A stretch of DNA of 64,000 nt from assembly GCA_018798825.1 (NCBI GenBank), contig CP076354.1, positions 2,226,001-2,290,000 on the forward strand, given 5' to 3'. The position numbers were made by a program, and so were the translations under genes. The notes beneath the pieces are model-generated. The model ran no database searches. It was not told the origin of the DNA and saw only the letters and a program-made list of their open reading frames with translations. Positions within the stretch are counted from its first letter, which is position 1. Each line of letters opens with the position of its first letter. This document shows, in pieces, positions 35,886 to 45,561 of this stretch. The stretch is from Ochrobactrum sp. BTU1 (GTDB lineage: Bacteria; Pseudomonadota; Alphaproteobacteria; Rhizobiales; Rhizobiaceae).

Positions 35886-38800
35886 AAAAACAACGTGTCA
35901 TTCCAAAGGAAACAATCGACGCGCAGGCCAGTGCCGCCAATCCGCTGGCCTCTGTCTGGGTGTCGGCGAATGCCGGTTCGGGTAAGACTCACGTTCTGAC
36001 CGAGCGCGTTATCCGGCTGCTGCTCGAAGGCACTGATCCATCAAAAATCCTTTGCCTGACCTATACCAAGGCGGCAGCCGCCGTCATGCAAAACCGCGTC
36101 TTTGCGCGATTGTCCGAATGGGCAATGTTGCCGGATGAGGATCTGGCTGACAGGCTTGTCAAGCTCGAAGGCAGGCGCCCGGGAGCGACACGGCTTGCGG
36201 TGGCACGCAGGCTTTTTGCGCGCGCGCTTGAAACGCCGGGCGGGTTGAAAATCCAGACCATCCACGCATTTTGCGAAGCCATCCTGCATCAGTTCCCGCT
36301 TGAGGCGAATATTGCAGGCCACTTCGAGATGATGGACGATCTTATGCAGGTGGCTCTTGTCGGCGAAGCGCGACGCACCCTGCTTGAGACCGCGCACGGC
36401 GGCGGTGATCCGGAACTGGCAAACGCCTTTGCCGATGTCATGCAGGCAGCGGGCGAGATGGGTTTGCAGGCACTGCTTGATGAGGCTGTTGGTCGCCGCA
36501 ATGGCTTGCAGCAATACATTTCTGCGCTTGGTAATGCGGATGAGCGCAGCGAGACTTTGCACAGGCATTTCCGTTTTCGGCCAGACACGCGCGAATCCGA
36601 TTTGCTGGATGATATGTGGCCGGTGCCGGAATTTTCAGACGATGCACTCGATCTCATTTTGTCGATCCAGAAGGGTGCGGCACGCGCACATGATTTTGCG
36701 TTGCAGCTCAAGCAATATGACAAGGTCAAAAGCAGCTTCGACAAGGAAGCCGTTCTGCGCGCTTCCTTCCTGAAAGCCACCGGCGAAGCAAAATCCGGTT
36801 CCTATGTCGGCTCGGCTGCGGTCAAAAAGCTGCTGCCGGATTTCGAGGAAGATTTTAATGCCGCAGCAATGCGTGTTGAACTCGGTCTCGACAAGATCAA
36901 GGAGTTGCGGCTTATCCGGCTAAATCTGGCCGGGCTCACACTCATTGATAATCTCCTGCAGCGCTATCATGATTTGAAGCGCAAGCGCGGCCTGCTCGAC
37001 TTTGAAGACCTGATTACCCGCACGGTGGCGCTTCTGGCGCGTGATGGGGCGGGGCAATGGGTACAGTATAAGCTTGATCGTGGCATTGATCATATTCTTG
37101 TCGATGAAGCACAGGATACCAGCCCCGATCAGTGGCAGGTCATCCGCATGTTGTCGGAAGAGTTTTTCTCGGGCCTCGGTCAGCGTAATGTGCAGCGTAC
37201 GCTGTTTGCCGTTGGCGATGAAAAACAGTCGATCTACTCGTTTCAGGGCGCAGTGCCGGAAGACTTTGCTGCACAGGGCAGGGCGGTCAGCCTCCGGGCA
37301 CAGGATGCAGAGCTTAAATTCGAGCGCGTAAGCCTCAATTTCTCGTTCCGTTCGGCCCCTGATGTTTTGCAGGCCGTGGACGAAGTTTTTGCTCGTCCCG
37401 AGGCCAATCGCGGCTTGTCAGGTGCCACTGTTCACTCCGCCATTCGCGATAATGAGCCGGGCGAGGTGGAAATCTGGGATATGCTGACGCCGGAAGAGGT
37501 GGAGGAGCCCGACGACTGGCGCGTGCCGGTCGATCATTTGCAAGCTCCAGCTATCAAACTCGCCGAACAGATTGCAGCAACCATTCGCTACTGGCTTGAC
37601 CGCGGCGAAACCATTCCGGGCCAGAACCGCAAACTTGCGCCGAAAGATATTATGGTGCTGGTTCGTAAGCGCGATCAGTTCATGCCAGCGCTTTCGCGCG
37701 CACTCAAAGAGCGCCATGTGCCGGTGGCTGGTGCCGACCGCCTCAAGCTTACAAGCCACATCGCCATTCAGGATCTGATGGCGCTGGGGCGTTTCGTGTT
37801 GCAGCCGTCAGATGATTTGTCATTGGCTTCGCTTCTCAAAAGCCCGCTGTTTGGCTGGGATGATGACAGACTGTTTGCGCTCGCCCATCCGCGCAAGAGC
37901 GGCGAAACGCTGTTTGAGCGCCTTTATCATGCATCCCTTGAAGACCCGGCACTGATCGGCGTTCATAAGACGCTGAGCCGTTGGCGCAATATGGCCGACA
38001 CCATGCCGATCTTCGAGTTCTATGCGCGGATTCTCAGCGCAGATGGTGCAAGACGTAAGCTTTTGGCGCGGCTTGGACCGGAAGCAGGCGATATTATCGA
38101 TGAATTCCAGAACTATGCGCTTTCGGCTGAACGCGCTGGTCTGCCGGGTATGCAGGCATTTCTGGAAACGCTTGATGCCGCCTCGCCGCAGATCAAGCGC
38201 GAACTTGATCAGGGCCGCAACGAAGTACGTATCATGACGGTTCATGCCGCCAAGGGGCTTGAGGGTGCTGTGGTGTTTCTGGTTGATCCGGGTAATGCCG
38301 TCTGGAGCGGAACACGCGCGCCCAAGCTGATCCCGTTTGATCTCAGCAATGACGGGCCACAGGTCAAAGGCTATCTCTGGCAGCCCAACGCTGGCTATCA
38401 GACCGGCTTTTTGGCGTCACAGATTGAAGGCTTGAAGGCTCGTGCGGAAGAAGAATATCGCCGCCTGCTCTATGTAGGCATGACGCGTGCTGAAGATAAG
38501 TTGATTGTCTGTGGCTATCGTGGTTCGCGTGAAAGCGGCGAGACATGGCACAGGCTGGTTGAAGATGCGCTCACAACCAAGGCTGAGACCTTTGTGCATC
38601 CGGTATCGGGTGTTGCCGCCCGGCGCTATCGCAACACGCCGCGCGGTCTCACTGAGATTGCAGAGCCTGAAGTGGCGAAAGCAGCAGAGCTGCCACCGCT
38701 GCCGCTCGACTATCTCAAGCCCATAAAGCCGGAACCGGGGTTGCCGCGTCCGCTGGCGCCATCGGGTGCATCAGCACTGATTGAAGCGGATGAGGAGCCA

Positions 38801-39412
38801 CCGCTTGATACGCTGTCGCCGGTTCTGGGACAGGGCGGCGAGACGTCTGCATTTGCTCTTCGTCGCGGTACGGCGATCCATATGCTGTTGCAATATCTGC
38901 CAGAAGTGACCGCGAATGAGCGCGAGAAGCTTGCACAGGATTATCTGGCACGCATTGCTGCCGACTGGCCGGAAGCTGAACGCGCGAAAGCCTGGGCGAG
39001 TGTTGCAACAATTCTGGCCGATCCAAAGTTTGCGCCGGTTTTTGCTCGCGGATCGCGTGGTGAAGTGGCGGTCATGGGCACGATCAATCTCGGCGGAAAA
39101 GACCATGCCGTCTCGGGTCAGATCGACCGCATCAGCGTTGATGAAAACCGCGTGCTGATTGTGGATTATAAAACCAATCGACCTCCACCACAGACCGTTG
39201 AAACTGTGCCTTTTGCCTATCGCGCACAGCTGGCGCTTTATCGGGAATTGCTTGCGCCTCTTTATCCGGGAAGGGTTGTTGAAGTGGCTTTGCTCTTCAC
39301 GGAAGGCCCGTATTTGCTGCCATTGCCGGAAAACGTGCTCAATGAAGCATTGAAGGCTCTCAGTGACTCTCAAGGAAAGGTGAGCAACCAGAGCTTGACG
39401 AATGCGGGCTGA
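35882..39412 (+). CDS. addA: Double-strand break repair helicase-nuclease AddA
   Basis: AddA is the UvrD/Rep-family helicase and nuclease subunit of AddAB. The 1176-residue protein shows helicase motif I SANAGSGKTHVLTERV (about residues 24-39), motif II HILVDEAQDTSPDQW, motif III-like VGDEKQSIYSFQGA, motif V MTVHAAKGLEGAVVF and motif VI RLLYVGMTRAEDKL, then a C-terminal nuclease with GQIDRISVDENRVLIVDYKT. It is translationally coupled to addB. trxA follows 75 bp later. Confidence 0.96.
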   Translation: MKKQRVIPKETIDAQASAANPLASVWVSANAGSGKTHVLTERVIRLLLEGTDPSKILCLTYTKAAAAVMQNRVFARLSEWAMLPDEDLADRLVKLEGRRPGATRLAVARRLFARALETPGGLKIQTIHAFCEAILHQFPLEANIAGHFEMMDDLMQVALVGEARRTLLETAHGGGDPELANAFADVMQAAGEMGLQALLDEAVGRRNGLQQYISALGNADERSETLHRHFRFRPDTRESDLLDDMWPVPEFSDDALDLILSIQKGAARAHDFALQLKQYDKVKSSFDKEAVLRASFLKATGEAKSGSYVGSAAVKKLLPDFEEDFNAAAMRVELGLDKIKELRLIRLNLAGLTLIDNLLQRYHDLKRKRGLLDFEDLITRTVALLARDGAGQWVQYKLDRGIDHILVDEAQDTSPDQWQVIRMLSEEFFSGLGQRNVQRTLFAVGDEKQSIYSFQGAVPEDFAAQGRAVSLRAQDAELKFERVSLNFSFRSAPDVLQAVDEVFARPEANRGLSGATVHSAIRDNEPGEVEIWDMLTPEEVEEPDDWRVPVDHLQAPAIKLAEQIAATIRYWLDRGETIPGQNRKLAPKDIMVLVRKRDQFMPALSRALKERHVPVAGADRLKLTSHIAIQDLMALGRFVLQPSDDLSLASLLKSPLFGWDDDRLFALAHPRKSGETLFERLYHASLEDPALIGVHKTLSRWRNMADTMPIFEFYARILSADGARRKLLARLGPEAGDIIDEFQNYALSAERAGLPGMQAFLETLDAASPQIKRELDQGRNEVRIMTVHAAKGLEGAVVFLVDPGNAVWSGTRAPKLIPFDLSNDGPQVKGYLWQPNAGYQTGFLASQIEGLKARAEEEYRRLLYVGMTRAEDKLIVCGYRGSRESGETWHRLVEDALTTKAETFVHPVSGVAARRYRNTPRGLTEIAEPEVAKAAELPPLPLDYLKPIKPEPGLPRPLAPSGASALIEADEEPPLDTLSPVLGQGGETSAFALRRGTAIHMLLQYLPEVTANEREKLAQDYLARIAADWPEAERAKAWASVATILADPKFAPVFARGSRGEVAVMGTINLGGKDHAVSGQIDRISVDENRVLIVDYKTNRPPPQTVETVPFAYRAQLALYRELLAPLYPGRVVEVALLFTEGPYLLPLPENVLNEALKALSDSQGKVSNQSLTNAG

Positions 39413-39487
39413 CACGCCACATGATATGGTCAAATGAGCAGTTTCTCGATGAGTCTTATGCTCTCAAACAGATATGAGGATAGCCCT

Positions 39488-39811
39488 ATGGCAACCGTAA
39501 AGGTCGATAACAGCAATTTTCAGTCGGACGTTCTTCAGTCGAGCGAGCCTGTGGTCGTTGATTTCTGGGCTGAATGGTGCGGTCCTTGCAAGATGATCGC
39601 TCCGGCTCTTGACGAAATCGCCGCTGAAATGGCTGGACAGGTCAAGATCGCCAAGGTCAATATCGACGAAAATCCAGAACTCGCAGCACAGTTCGGCGTG
39701 CGTTCGATCCCGACGCTTCTGATGTTCAAGGATGGCGAACTTGCCGCCAACATGGTTGGCGCTGCTCCAAAGAGCCGCCTTGCTGACTGGATCAAGGCTT
39801 CTGCTGCTTAA
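39488..39811 (+). CDS. trxA: Thioredoxin
   Basis: Thioredoxin is the general cytoplasmic disulfide reductant. The 107-residue protein has the active site WCGPC (residues 30-34), the preceding VVDFWAEW strand, and the cis-proline loop [16 protein letters not shown] 39488 gives the family length; the frame is open 18 codons upstream. A strong terminator follows, marking the left edge of the catabolic island. Confidence 0.97.
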   Translation: MATVKVDNSNFQSDVLQSSEPVVVDFWAEWCGPCKMIAPALDEIAAEMAGQVKIAKVNIDENPELAAQFGVRSIPTLLMFKDGELAANMVGAAPKSRLADWIKASAA

Positions 39812-39837
39812 TCAGCTGAACTTATAAAATAAGAAAA

Positions 39838-39862
39838 GCCCGGCCATTGAGCCGGGTTTTTT
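39838..39862 (+). terminator. Rho-independent terminator after trxA
   Basis: CCCGGC-CATTGA-GCCGGG (39839-39856) followed by six T. It closes the core gene block before the island. Confidence 0.9.
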
Positions 39863-39951
39863 GTTGCGCTCATGCAGCATCAAAAGCGCGTGCATTCAAG
39901 AAAGCTTCAATGAACTGAGAAAATCCTGTTACAAAGGAGGCCTATTTCCCC

Positions 39952-40020
39952 GTGCAGTCTCACAGCTGGTCATCGTTGATGCGGTGGTCGCCATCGTTCG
40001 GGGTAAAGAATGCTTATTAA
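39952..40020 (+). CDS. Possible 22-residue leader peptide ahead of the binding-protein gene
   Basis: AAAGGAGG (39933-39940), the best Shine-Dalgarno sequence of the region, lies 70 bases upstream of the binding-protein ATG and does not serve it. Eleven bases behind it a GTG (39952) opens a 22-codon frame whose TAA (40018-40020) overlaps the start of the next gene (40010) by 11 bases. Translation of the leader could thus couple to the transporter gene. The peptide (MQSHSWSSLMRWSPSFGVKNAY) has no recognised features when read in two parts, and the spacing is longer than ideal, so this is only a candidate. Confidence 0.3.
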   Translation: MQSHSWSSLMRWSPSFGVKNAY

Positions 40021-41638
40021 TCGTCGTCACGCATTAGGTCTGATGGGAGCCACCGCCGGCACCCTTATCCTTCCAAGCATCGGTCGCGCCAATCAGCGCC
40101 GTTCGATCACGATTGCCGTGCAGAAGATCACCAACAACAACACGCTCGACATCTGGAACGAGCAGTCGAATGTTGGCGAGCGCGTCTTCTTCCCGAATTT
40201 GTGGGAAGGTCTCATCCTTCGTGACTGGATGGGCAATCAGGGCCCTGTTCCGGGTCTTGCGACCGAATGGAAGCGTCTGGACGACAAAACCATTGAACTC
40301 AAGCTGCGTCAGGGCGTCAAGTTCCACAATGGTGATGAACTGACGGCTGAAGACGTCGTCTTCTCGTTCTCGGACGAGCGCCTTTTTGCAGGCACTGAGC
40401 CTGCCGGTGGCAAGACGCTTTACGAGGCAAACTTCAAGCCGCAAACTGAAAAAGAACTGCCGGCCGCAATTCCAGGCATTTCGCGCCGTCTGTGGCCAGC
40501 TCTTCGCGGCGTTGAAGCTGTCGACAAATACACCGTGCGTTTCCACAACGCGACACCTGACGTCACCCTTGAAGGCCGTCTCTACGCCTTTGGTTCGCAG
40601 ATCGCCAACAAGCGCGCCTGGAATGAAGCGAAATCCTATACTGATTGGGCACGCAAGCCGGTCACGACTGGCCCTTACAAGGTTGCTGATTATAAGCCTG
40701 ACGTAGAACTCGTTCTTGAGGCTCACGACGAATATTGGGGTGGTCGTCCACCGCTCCAGCAGATTCGCTTCGTGGAAGTGCCAGAAGTAGCAAGCCGCGT
40801 AAACGGCCTCATTTCCGGTCAGTACGACTTCGCCTGTGATCTTCCACCTGACCAGATTGGCAATGTTGCCAACAATCCAGGCCTTGAAGTTCAAAGCTCG
40901 ACCATCTGGAACCATCGTACAACGATCTTCAACACGCAGAACGAAGTCCTGCGCGATCCGCTCGTTCGCCGCGCGATGACCCATTCGATCGACCGTCAGG
41001 CAATCGTGGATTCGCTCTGGGCTGGCCAGACCGTTGTTCCGGCAGGTCTGCAGTTTGAAAGCTTCAGCACCTCCGACATGTTTATCGAAGGTTGGGAGCC
41101 ACCGAAGTTTGATCCTGAACTGGCACGCGATCTGCTCAAGCAGGCCAACTACAAGGGCGATGCGATTCCTTATCGCCTGCTCAACAACTACTATACCAAC
41201 CAGACGCCAACCGCTCAGGTTCTGGTGGAAATGTGGAAGCAGGTTGGTCTCAATGTCGAGATCGAGATGAAGGAAAACTGGGCGCAGATTCACGATCCAG
41301 CAGGCACAAAGGGTGTCCGTGACTGGTCGGCATCCAACAACATCAATGATCCGATCACACCAATGGTGGTTCAGTTTGGCCCGAACGGCGAAGTCCAGCA
41401 GAAGAAGGACTGGTCGAACGAAGAGGTCAACAAGCTGTCGGTTATCATGGAAACTTCGACCGATCGCGGAGAGCGCAAGAAGGCGATCAAGCGTATGCTT
41501 GAAATCTGCGAGCGCGAAGATCCGGTTTACAACATCCTGCATCAGAATGCCGTGTTTACCGGCATGAAGAAGGAACTGAAGTGGAAGGCTGCTCCGGCAT
41601 TCGCCATGGATTTCCGTTCGAACAACTGGAACGTCTGA
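40010..41638 (+). CDS. ABC transporter substrate-binding protein, family 5 (peptide/opine/sugar type)
   Basis: This is a 542-residue periplasmic binding protein of the DppA/OppA cluster. The N-terminus (NRRHALGLMGATAGTLILP) has a twin-arginine-like signal with expected cleavage near residue 27. The mature part shows SBP_bac_5 marks: LRQGVKFHNGDELTAEDVVFSF, and VRRAMTHSIDRQAIVDSLW. Family 5 proteins bind peptides, nickel, opines, oligosaccharides or glutathione; the ligand cannot be read from sequence. It is first in an operon with two ATPases, two permeases, a phosphodiesterase and a TIM-barrel isomerase, and is followed by a strong hairpin. Confidence 0.9.
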   Translation: MLINRRHALGLMGATAGTLILPSIGRANQRRSITIAVQKITNNNTLDIWNEQSNVGERVFFPNLWEGLILRDWMGNQGPVPGLATEWKRLDDKTIELKLRQGVKFHNGDELTAEDVVFSFSDERLFAGTEPAGGKTLYEANFKPQTEKELPAAIPGISRRLWPALRGVEAVDKYTVRFHNATPDVTLEGRLYAFGSQIANKRAWNEAKSYTDWARKPVTTGPYKVADYKPDVELVLEAHDEYWGGRPPLQQIRFVEVPEVASRVNGLISGQYDFACDLPPDQIGNVANNPGLEVQSSTIWNHRTTIFNTQNEVLRDPLVRRAMTHSIDRQAIVDSLWAGQTVVPAGLQFESFSTSDMFIEGWEPPKFDPELARDLLKQANYKGDAIPYRLLNNYYTNQTPTAQVLVEMWKQVGLNVEIEMKENWAQIHDPAGTKGVRDWSASNNINDPITPMVVQFGPNGEVQQKKDWSNEEVNKLSVIMETSTDRGERKKAIKRMLEICEREDPVYNILHQNAVFTGMKKELKWKAAPAFAMDFRSNNWNV

Positions 41639-41646
41639 TCCTGATG

Positions 41647-41678
41647 AATGGCTGACGCGTTTACGCGTCAGCCATTTT
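41647..41678 (+). terminator. Strong intra-operon hairpin after the binding-protein gene
   Basis: AATGGCTGACGCG (41647-41659), loop TTTA, CGCGTCAGCCATT (41664-41676), then TTTTCC. A 13-bp perfect stem between the binding-protein and ATPase genes can act as partial terminator or as a 3' stabiliser, giving more binding protein than membrane components. Confidence 0.75.
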
Positions 41679-41744
41679 CCTCTTCATGAAATGCATCTGA
41701 AAAATCGCCAGTAACCGCGATTGACCGAGCGAAAGGAGAAGACG

Positions 41745-42758
41745 GTGGCATTCGTCTCCATTCGGGATTTAAAGGTTTCTTTCAACGGTGTGCAGGTTCT
41801 GCACGGTATCAATCTCGACATCGACCGGGGTGAAACTCTGGGTCTGGTTGGGGAATCGGGGTGCGGAAAATCCGTAACCTGGCTGGCAGCTCTTGGGCTT
41901 TTGCCGGGAAAAACATCTGTTTCCGGTTCAGTGGTTGTTGATGGTCAACAGCTGATTGGTGCTCCCCGCCATGCGCAGGAAAGCGTTCGTGGCGGTCGCG
42001 TTGCAATGATTTTTCAAGATCCAAGCTCGTCGCTTAATCCGGTCAAGAAAGTTGGCCCGCAGATTGTGGAATCATTGTCTCTTCATCGTGGATTGAAGGG
42101 CAGTGCAGCGCGGCTTGAAGCAGTCAAACTTATGGAGCGGGTTGGCATTCCGGATGCTGCGAGACGGTTTGATCTTTTCCCGCATGAATTTTCAGGTGGC
42201 CAGTGTCAGCGGATCATGATCGCTATCGCATTGGCCGGTGAGCCGGATGTGCTGATTGCCGATGAGCCAACCACTGCACTCGATGTCACCATTCAGGCGC
42301 AGATACTCGATCTTCTGAATGAAATCAGGCAGGAAACCGGCATGGCAATCGTGTTCATCAGCCATGACCTTGGCGCGGTGAGTCAGATTTGCGAGCGCGT
42401 GTCAGTGATGTATGCGGGCCGGATTGTTGAAAGCGGACAAACTGCAGAACTGTTCGAGACGCCAAAACATCCATACACACTCGGTCTGTTCGATGCCATT
42501 CCAAGGCTCGATGGTGGTCGCGAAAGACTACGAGCCATTCCGGGTACGGTTCCCGATCCGCGAAACCTGCCACAGGGCTGCGCCTTTGCTCCGCGCTGCC
42601 CGCAAGTCAGCGAGCAATGTGAAAAACACATCCCCGATCTCCGTCAATTAAGCCGACAGAAAGTCGCGTGTTTCAACGCAGCAGACGTGTTGCATACCCA
42701 TTATACGGATGCGGCAAATATAGCGGGTGCGCTAAAGTCAGAAGGAGCGGCAGCATGA
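41745..42758 (+). CDS. Oligopeptide-type ABC transporter ATPase (OppD/DppD-like)
   Basis: This is a 337-residue ATPase that powers the importer. Walker A is GESGCGKSV, the signature is FSGGQCQRI, and Walker B is DVLIADEPTTALD. The C-terminal extension (FAPRCPQVSEQCEKH ... KVACF) is the four-cysteine oligo_HPY region found in DppD/OppD proteins. The GTG at 41745 has AAAGGAGAA at an ideal distance; an in-frame TTG at 41721 has none. Its stop overlaps the second ATPase start (ATGA). Confidence 0.92.
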   Translation: MAFVSIRDLKVSFNGVQVLHGINLDIDRGETLGLVGESGCGKSVTWLAALGLLPGKTSVSGSVVVDGQQLIGAPRHAQESVRGGRVAMIFQDPSSSLNPVKKVGPQIVESLSLHRGLKGSAARLEAVKLMERVGIPDAARRFDLFPHEFSGGQCQRIMIAIALAGEPDVLIADEPTTALDVTIQAQILDLLNEIRQETGMAIVFISHDLGAVSQICERVSVMYAGRIVESGQTAELFETPKHPYTLGLFDAIPRLDGGRERLRAIPGTVPDPRNLPQGCAFAPRCPQVSEQCEKHIPDLRQLSRQKVACFNAADVLHTHYTDAANIAGALKSEGAAA

Positions 42759-43729
42759 GTTACCTTCTGGAAGCACGCAATCTGGTCCGGACCTATCAGG
42801 CGGGCGGTATCTTCAGAAAAGCTGATCCGGTCAAAGCGGTTGATGGTGTCAGCCTGACGATCAAGCCCGGCGAAACACTGGGTATCGTAGGGGAATCTGG
42901 TTGCGGCAAATCCACCCTTGGCCGCATGTTGCTTGGCATTGATGACGCCAGCGAAGGGCAGGTGTTTTTTGACGGAAAGCCGTTGCCGCCGCGCAATACG
43001 CCTGAATGGCGGAAGCTGCGTGCGCAAATGCAGCTGGTCTTTCAGGACCCACTTGCAGCGCTTGATCGACGGCTGACGATTGCCTCGCAAATCGGCGAGC
43101 CTTTGCAGATTCATGGCATGGCCCGAGGCACAGAGCTTAAAGAACGTATCGAAGAACTGATGATATCGGTCGGTCTCCGCCGCGATCAGGGAGATCGCTA
43201 TCCGCATGAATTGTCGGGTGGCCAGCGCCAGCGTGTCATCATCGCGCGGGCACTGGCAACAAGTCCACGACTGCTGGTCTGCGATGAACCGGTTTCGGCA
43301 CTTGATGTTTCCATTCAGGCGCAGGTCGTCAATCTGCTGCGTGATTTGCAGGAACGCCACGGCGTTGCCATGGTTTTCATCAGCCATGATCTCAAGGTGG
43401 TGCGTAATATCTGCGACCGCGTGGCGGTGATGTATCTCGGCAAGATCGTCGAGGAAGCAAGCTCCGGCGTCATTTTTGAAACACCACAACATCCCTATAC
43501 AAAAGCGCTCGTTTCCTCCGTGCCTGTTCCCGGCAAACGGCTTGAACATCGCATGATCCTGAAGGGCGAACCACCCAATCCAGCTAATCGACCGGATGGT
43601 TGTGTGTTCCATCCCCGTTGTCCGATGGCTGGGTTTCAGTGTCCGACCACAATGCCTGATCTTGAAGTTTCCGGTTACGACCGCAGGACGGCCTGTCACT
43701 TTGTCGAGCCGGTTAAAACTGCAGCGTGA
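42755..43729 (+). CDS. Oligopeptide-type ABC transporter ATPase (OppF/DppF-like)
   Basis: This is the 324-residue second ATPase of the heterodimer. Walker A GESGCGKST, signature LSGGQRQRV, Walker B LLVCDEPVSALD, and a C-terminal cysteine-containing oligo_HPY segment (CVFHPRCPMAGFQCP ... TACHF). It starts with MSYLLEARNLVRTYQ at ATG 42755, coupled to the upstream ATPase, and ends 7 bp before the first permease. Confidence 0.92.
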   Translation: MSYLLEARNLVRTYQAGGIFRKADPVKAVDGVSLTIKPGETLGIVGESGCGKSTLGRMLLGIDDASEGQVFFDGKPLPPRNTPEWRKLRAQMQLVFQDPLAALDRRLTIASQIGEPLQIHGMARGTELKERIEELMISVGLRRDQGDRYPHELSGGQRQRVIIARALATSPRLLVCDEPVSALDVSIQAQVVNLLRDLQERHGVAMVFISHDLKVVRNICDRVAVMYLGKIVEEASSGVIFETPQHPYTKALVSSVPVPGKRLEHRMILKGEPPNPANRPDGCVFHPRCPMAGFQCPTTMPDLEVSGYDRRTACHFVEPVKTAA

Positions 43730-43736
43730 GGCTTGA

Positions 43737-44663
43737 ATGTTTTCTTATATAGCGTCCCGCTTTTTTCGTGCAGTGGTCACAGTGTTTCTGGTTATGACCT
43801 TCGCTTTCGTTGTGCTGCGCATGTCTGGTGACCCCGCGCAGATCATGCTTGGCCCCGATGCACCGCAGGAATCCATCAATGCTTTTCGCAAGGCATGGGG
43901 GCTGGATGACCCGCTATGGGTTCAATATCTCTCTTATCTCAAAGGGATACTGAGTTTTGATTTCGGCGTCTCCATGCGCGACAAGGCATCGGCGATGGAT
44001 CTGGTCTTGCAGCGCGTTCCGGCTACCCTTCAAATCACGATACCAGCACTGATCATCAAGCTCTGCCTTGGTATTCCTGCAGGCGTCTATGCCGCGTTGC
44101 ATCGCCAGGGTTTTGCGGATCGTGGTGTTATCACGCTTTCCATTCTTGGTTTCACGGTGCCGTCTTTTGTTCTCGGTCTCGTGCTGGTTCTGATCTTCTC
44201 TATCCAGCTGGGTGTGCTGCCATCAGGTGGCAGCGATACGTGGATACACGGCATCCTGCCAACGCTCACCATCGCGATTGGCGGCACGGCAATTCTCGCC
44301 CGGTTTTCGCGTTCAGCGATGATCGAGGTTCTGGGCCGCCCCTATATCCGCACAGCTTCGGCCAAGGGTGTAAGCTGGCATGATGTGGTGTGGAAACACG
44401 CCTTGCCTAACGCCTCTGTGCCCATTGTCACCATTGTGGGCTTCATGGTCGGCTCGCTGATTGCCGGTGCGGTTGTCGTGGAGACCATCTTTTCATGGCC
44501 GGGTGTTGGGCGTTTGCTCGTCGTCTCGGTTGCCAATCGTGACCTCGCAGTTGTGCAATGTCTTCTTCTGATGATCGCAAGCTGCATGGTTGTCTCCAAT
44601 CTCATTGTCGATGTTCTCTACGGTGTTCTTGATCCGCGCCTGAGATCAAAGGCTGCGCATTAA
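43737..44663 (+). CDS. ABC transporter permease (DppB/OppB-like)
   Basis: This is a 308-residue inner-membrane permease with six predicted helices: N-terminal RFFRAVVTVFLVMTFAFVVL, then a periplasmic region starting MSGDPAQIMLG, and a binding-protein-dependent transport domain. The EAA-type cytoplasmic loop (IRTASAKGVSWHDVVWKHALPNA) contacts the ATPases. It belongs with the second permease 12 bp downstream. Confidence 0.92.
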   Translation: MFSYIASRFFRAVVTVFLVMTFAFVVLRMSGDPAQIMLGPDAPQESINAFRKAWGLDDPLWVQYLSYLKGILSFDFGVSMRDKASAMDLVLQRVPATLQITIPALIIKLCLGIPAGVYAALHRQGFADRGVITLSILGFTVPSFVLGLVLVLIFSIQLGVLPSGGSDTWIHGILPTLTIAIGGTAILARFSRSAMIEVLGRPYIRTASAKGVSWHDVVWKHALPNASVPIVTIVGFMVGSLIAGAVVVETIFSWPGVGRLLVVSVANRDLAVVQCLLLMIASCMVVSNLIVDVLYGVLDPRLRSKAAH

Positions 44664-44675
44664 GGGAGGTTGAGG

Positions 44676-45551
44676 ATGACCGACACAGCTCTTCACAGCA
44701 CGACCGCAATCCGGGCGCCGGGGCTTATTACCCGTCTGCGCAAGTCAGTACCGGCAAGCGTTGCATTCGCGATCCTCTGGCTTGCTTTGATGCTTTTTGT
44801 AGTGATTTTTGCCGATCTTCTCCGGCCCTATCCGATCACCAAAATGGATCTGATGGCGCGTCTTGTTCCACTTGGTACGCCCGGTCATTGGCTGGGCACG
44901 GACGAGCTTGGTCGCGATGTCTACTCGCGTCTTTTGCAGTCGATCCGTGTTTCCCTAATCATCGCATTTGGTGCGACGATCCTCTCAGCATTTTTTGGAA
45001 CGCTGCTCGGCTTTCTGGCTGCACGCTTCCGCGGCTGGGTTGAGCAGGTGGTGCTGATGCTGGCCGATTTTCAGGCAGCACTTCCGTTCATGGTGCTGGC
45101 ACTTGCCGTTCTGGCGTTCTTCGGCAACTCGATGACGCTGCTTATCTGTCTCATGGGGTTTTATGGCTGGGAGCGCTATGCACGCATCGCACGTGGTCTT
45201 GCGATTTCCGCCGGTGCCCAGGGTTATGCGAGTGCTGTCGTACAACTGGGGGCGACGCCTTTTCGCGTCTATTTTCACCATATCCTGCCCAATGTCGCCT
45301 CCACACTGATCGTGTCGATGACCCTGACGTTCCCGGAAATCATTCTGATGGAATCGGGCCTCTCATTTCTCGGCCTCGGCGTGCAGCCACCCGAAAGCTC
45401 ACTCGGCAACATGGTTGGCTTTGCGCGTGAATATCTAACGCAGGCACCATGGATCATGCTGGCACCGGCGATGGTCATCGTGCTGACAACCCTCTCAATC
45501 TCCCTGCTCGGGGACTGGCTGCGCGACAAGCTGGACCCAACCGTTCAATAG
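44676..45551 (+). CDS. ABC transporter permease (DppC/OppC-like)
   Basis: This is a 291-residue inner-membrane permease of the DppC type: one N-terminal helix, the HWLGTDELGRDVYSRL motif typical of DppC/OppC, and a transport domain with an EAA-like loop (YASAVVQLGATPFRVYFHHILPN). ATG 44676 has GGGAGG six bases upstream; a TTG at 44670 overlaps the ribosome site. The phosphodiesterase gene begins 10 bp downstream. Confidence 0.92.
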   Translation: MTDTALHSTTAIRAPGLITRLRKSVPASVAFAILWLALMLFVVIFADLLRPYPITKMDLMARLVPLGTPGHWLGTDELGRDVYSRLLQSIRVSLIIAFGATILSAFFGTLLGFLAARFRGWVEQVVLMLADFQAALPFMVLALAVLAFFGNSMTLLICLMGFYGWERYARIARGLAISAGAQGYASAVVQLGATPFRVYFHHILPNVASTLIVSMTLTFPEIILMESGLSFLGLGVQPPESSLGNMVGFAREYLTQAPWIMLAPAMVIVLTTLSISLLGDWLRDKLDPTVQ

Positions 45552-45561
45552 GAATATCGCA

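Noticed and set aside
40034..41542. 502-codon open frame antisense to the family-5 binding-protein gene
   Set aside because: It lies fully inside a well-supported gene on the other strand and has no family features.
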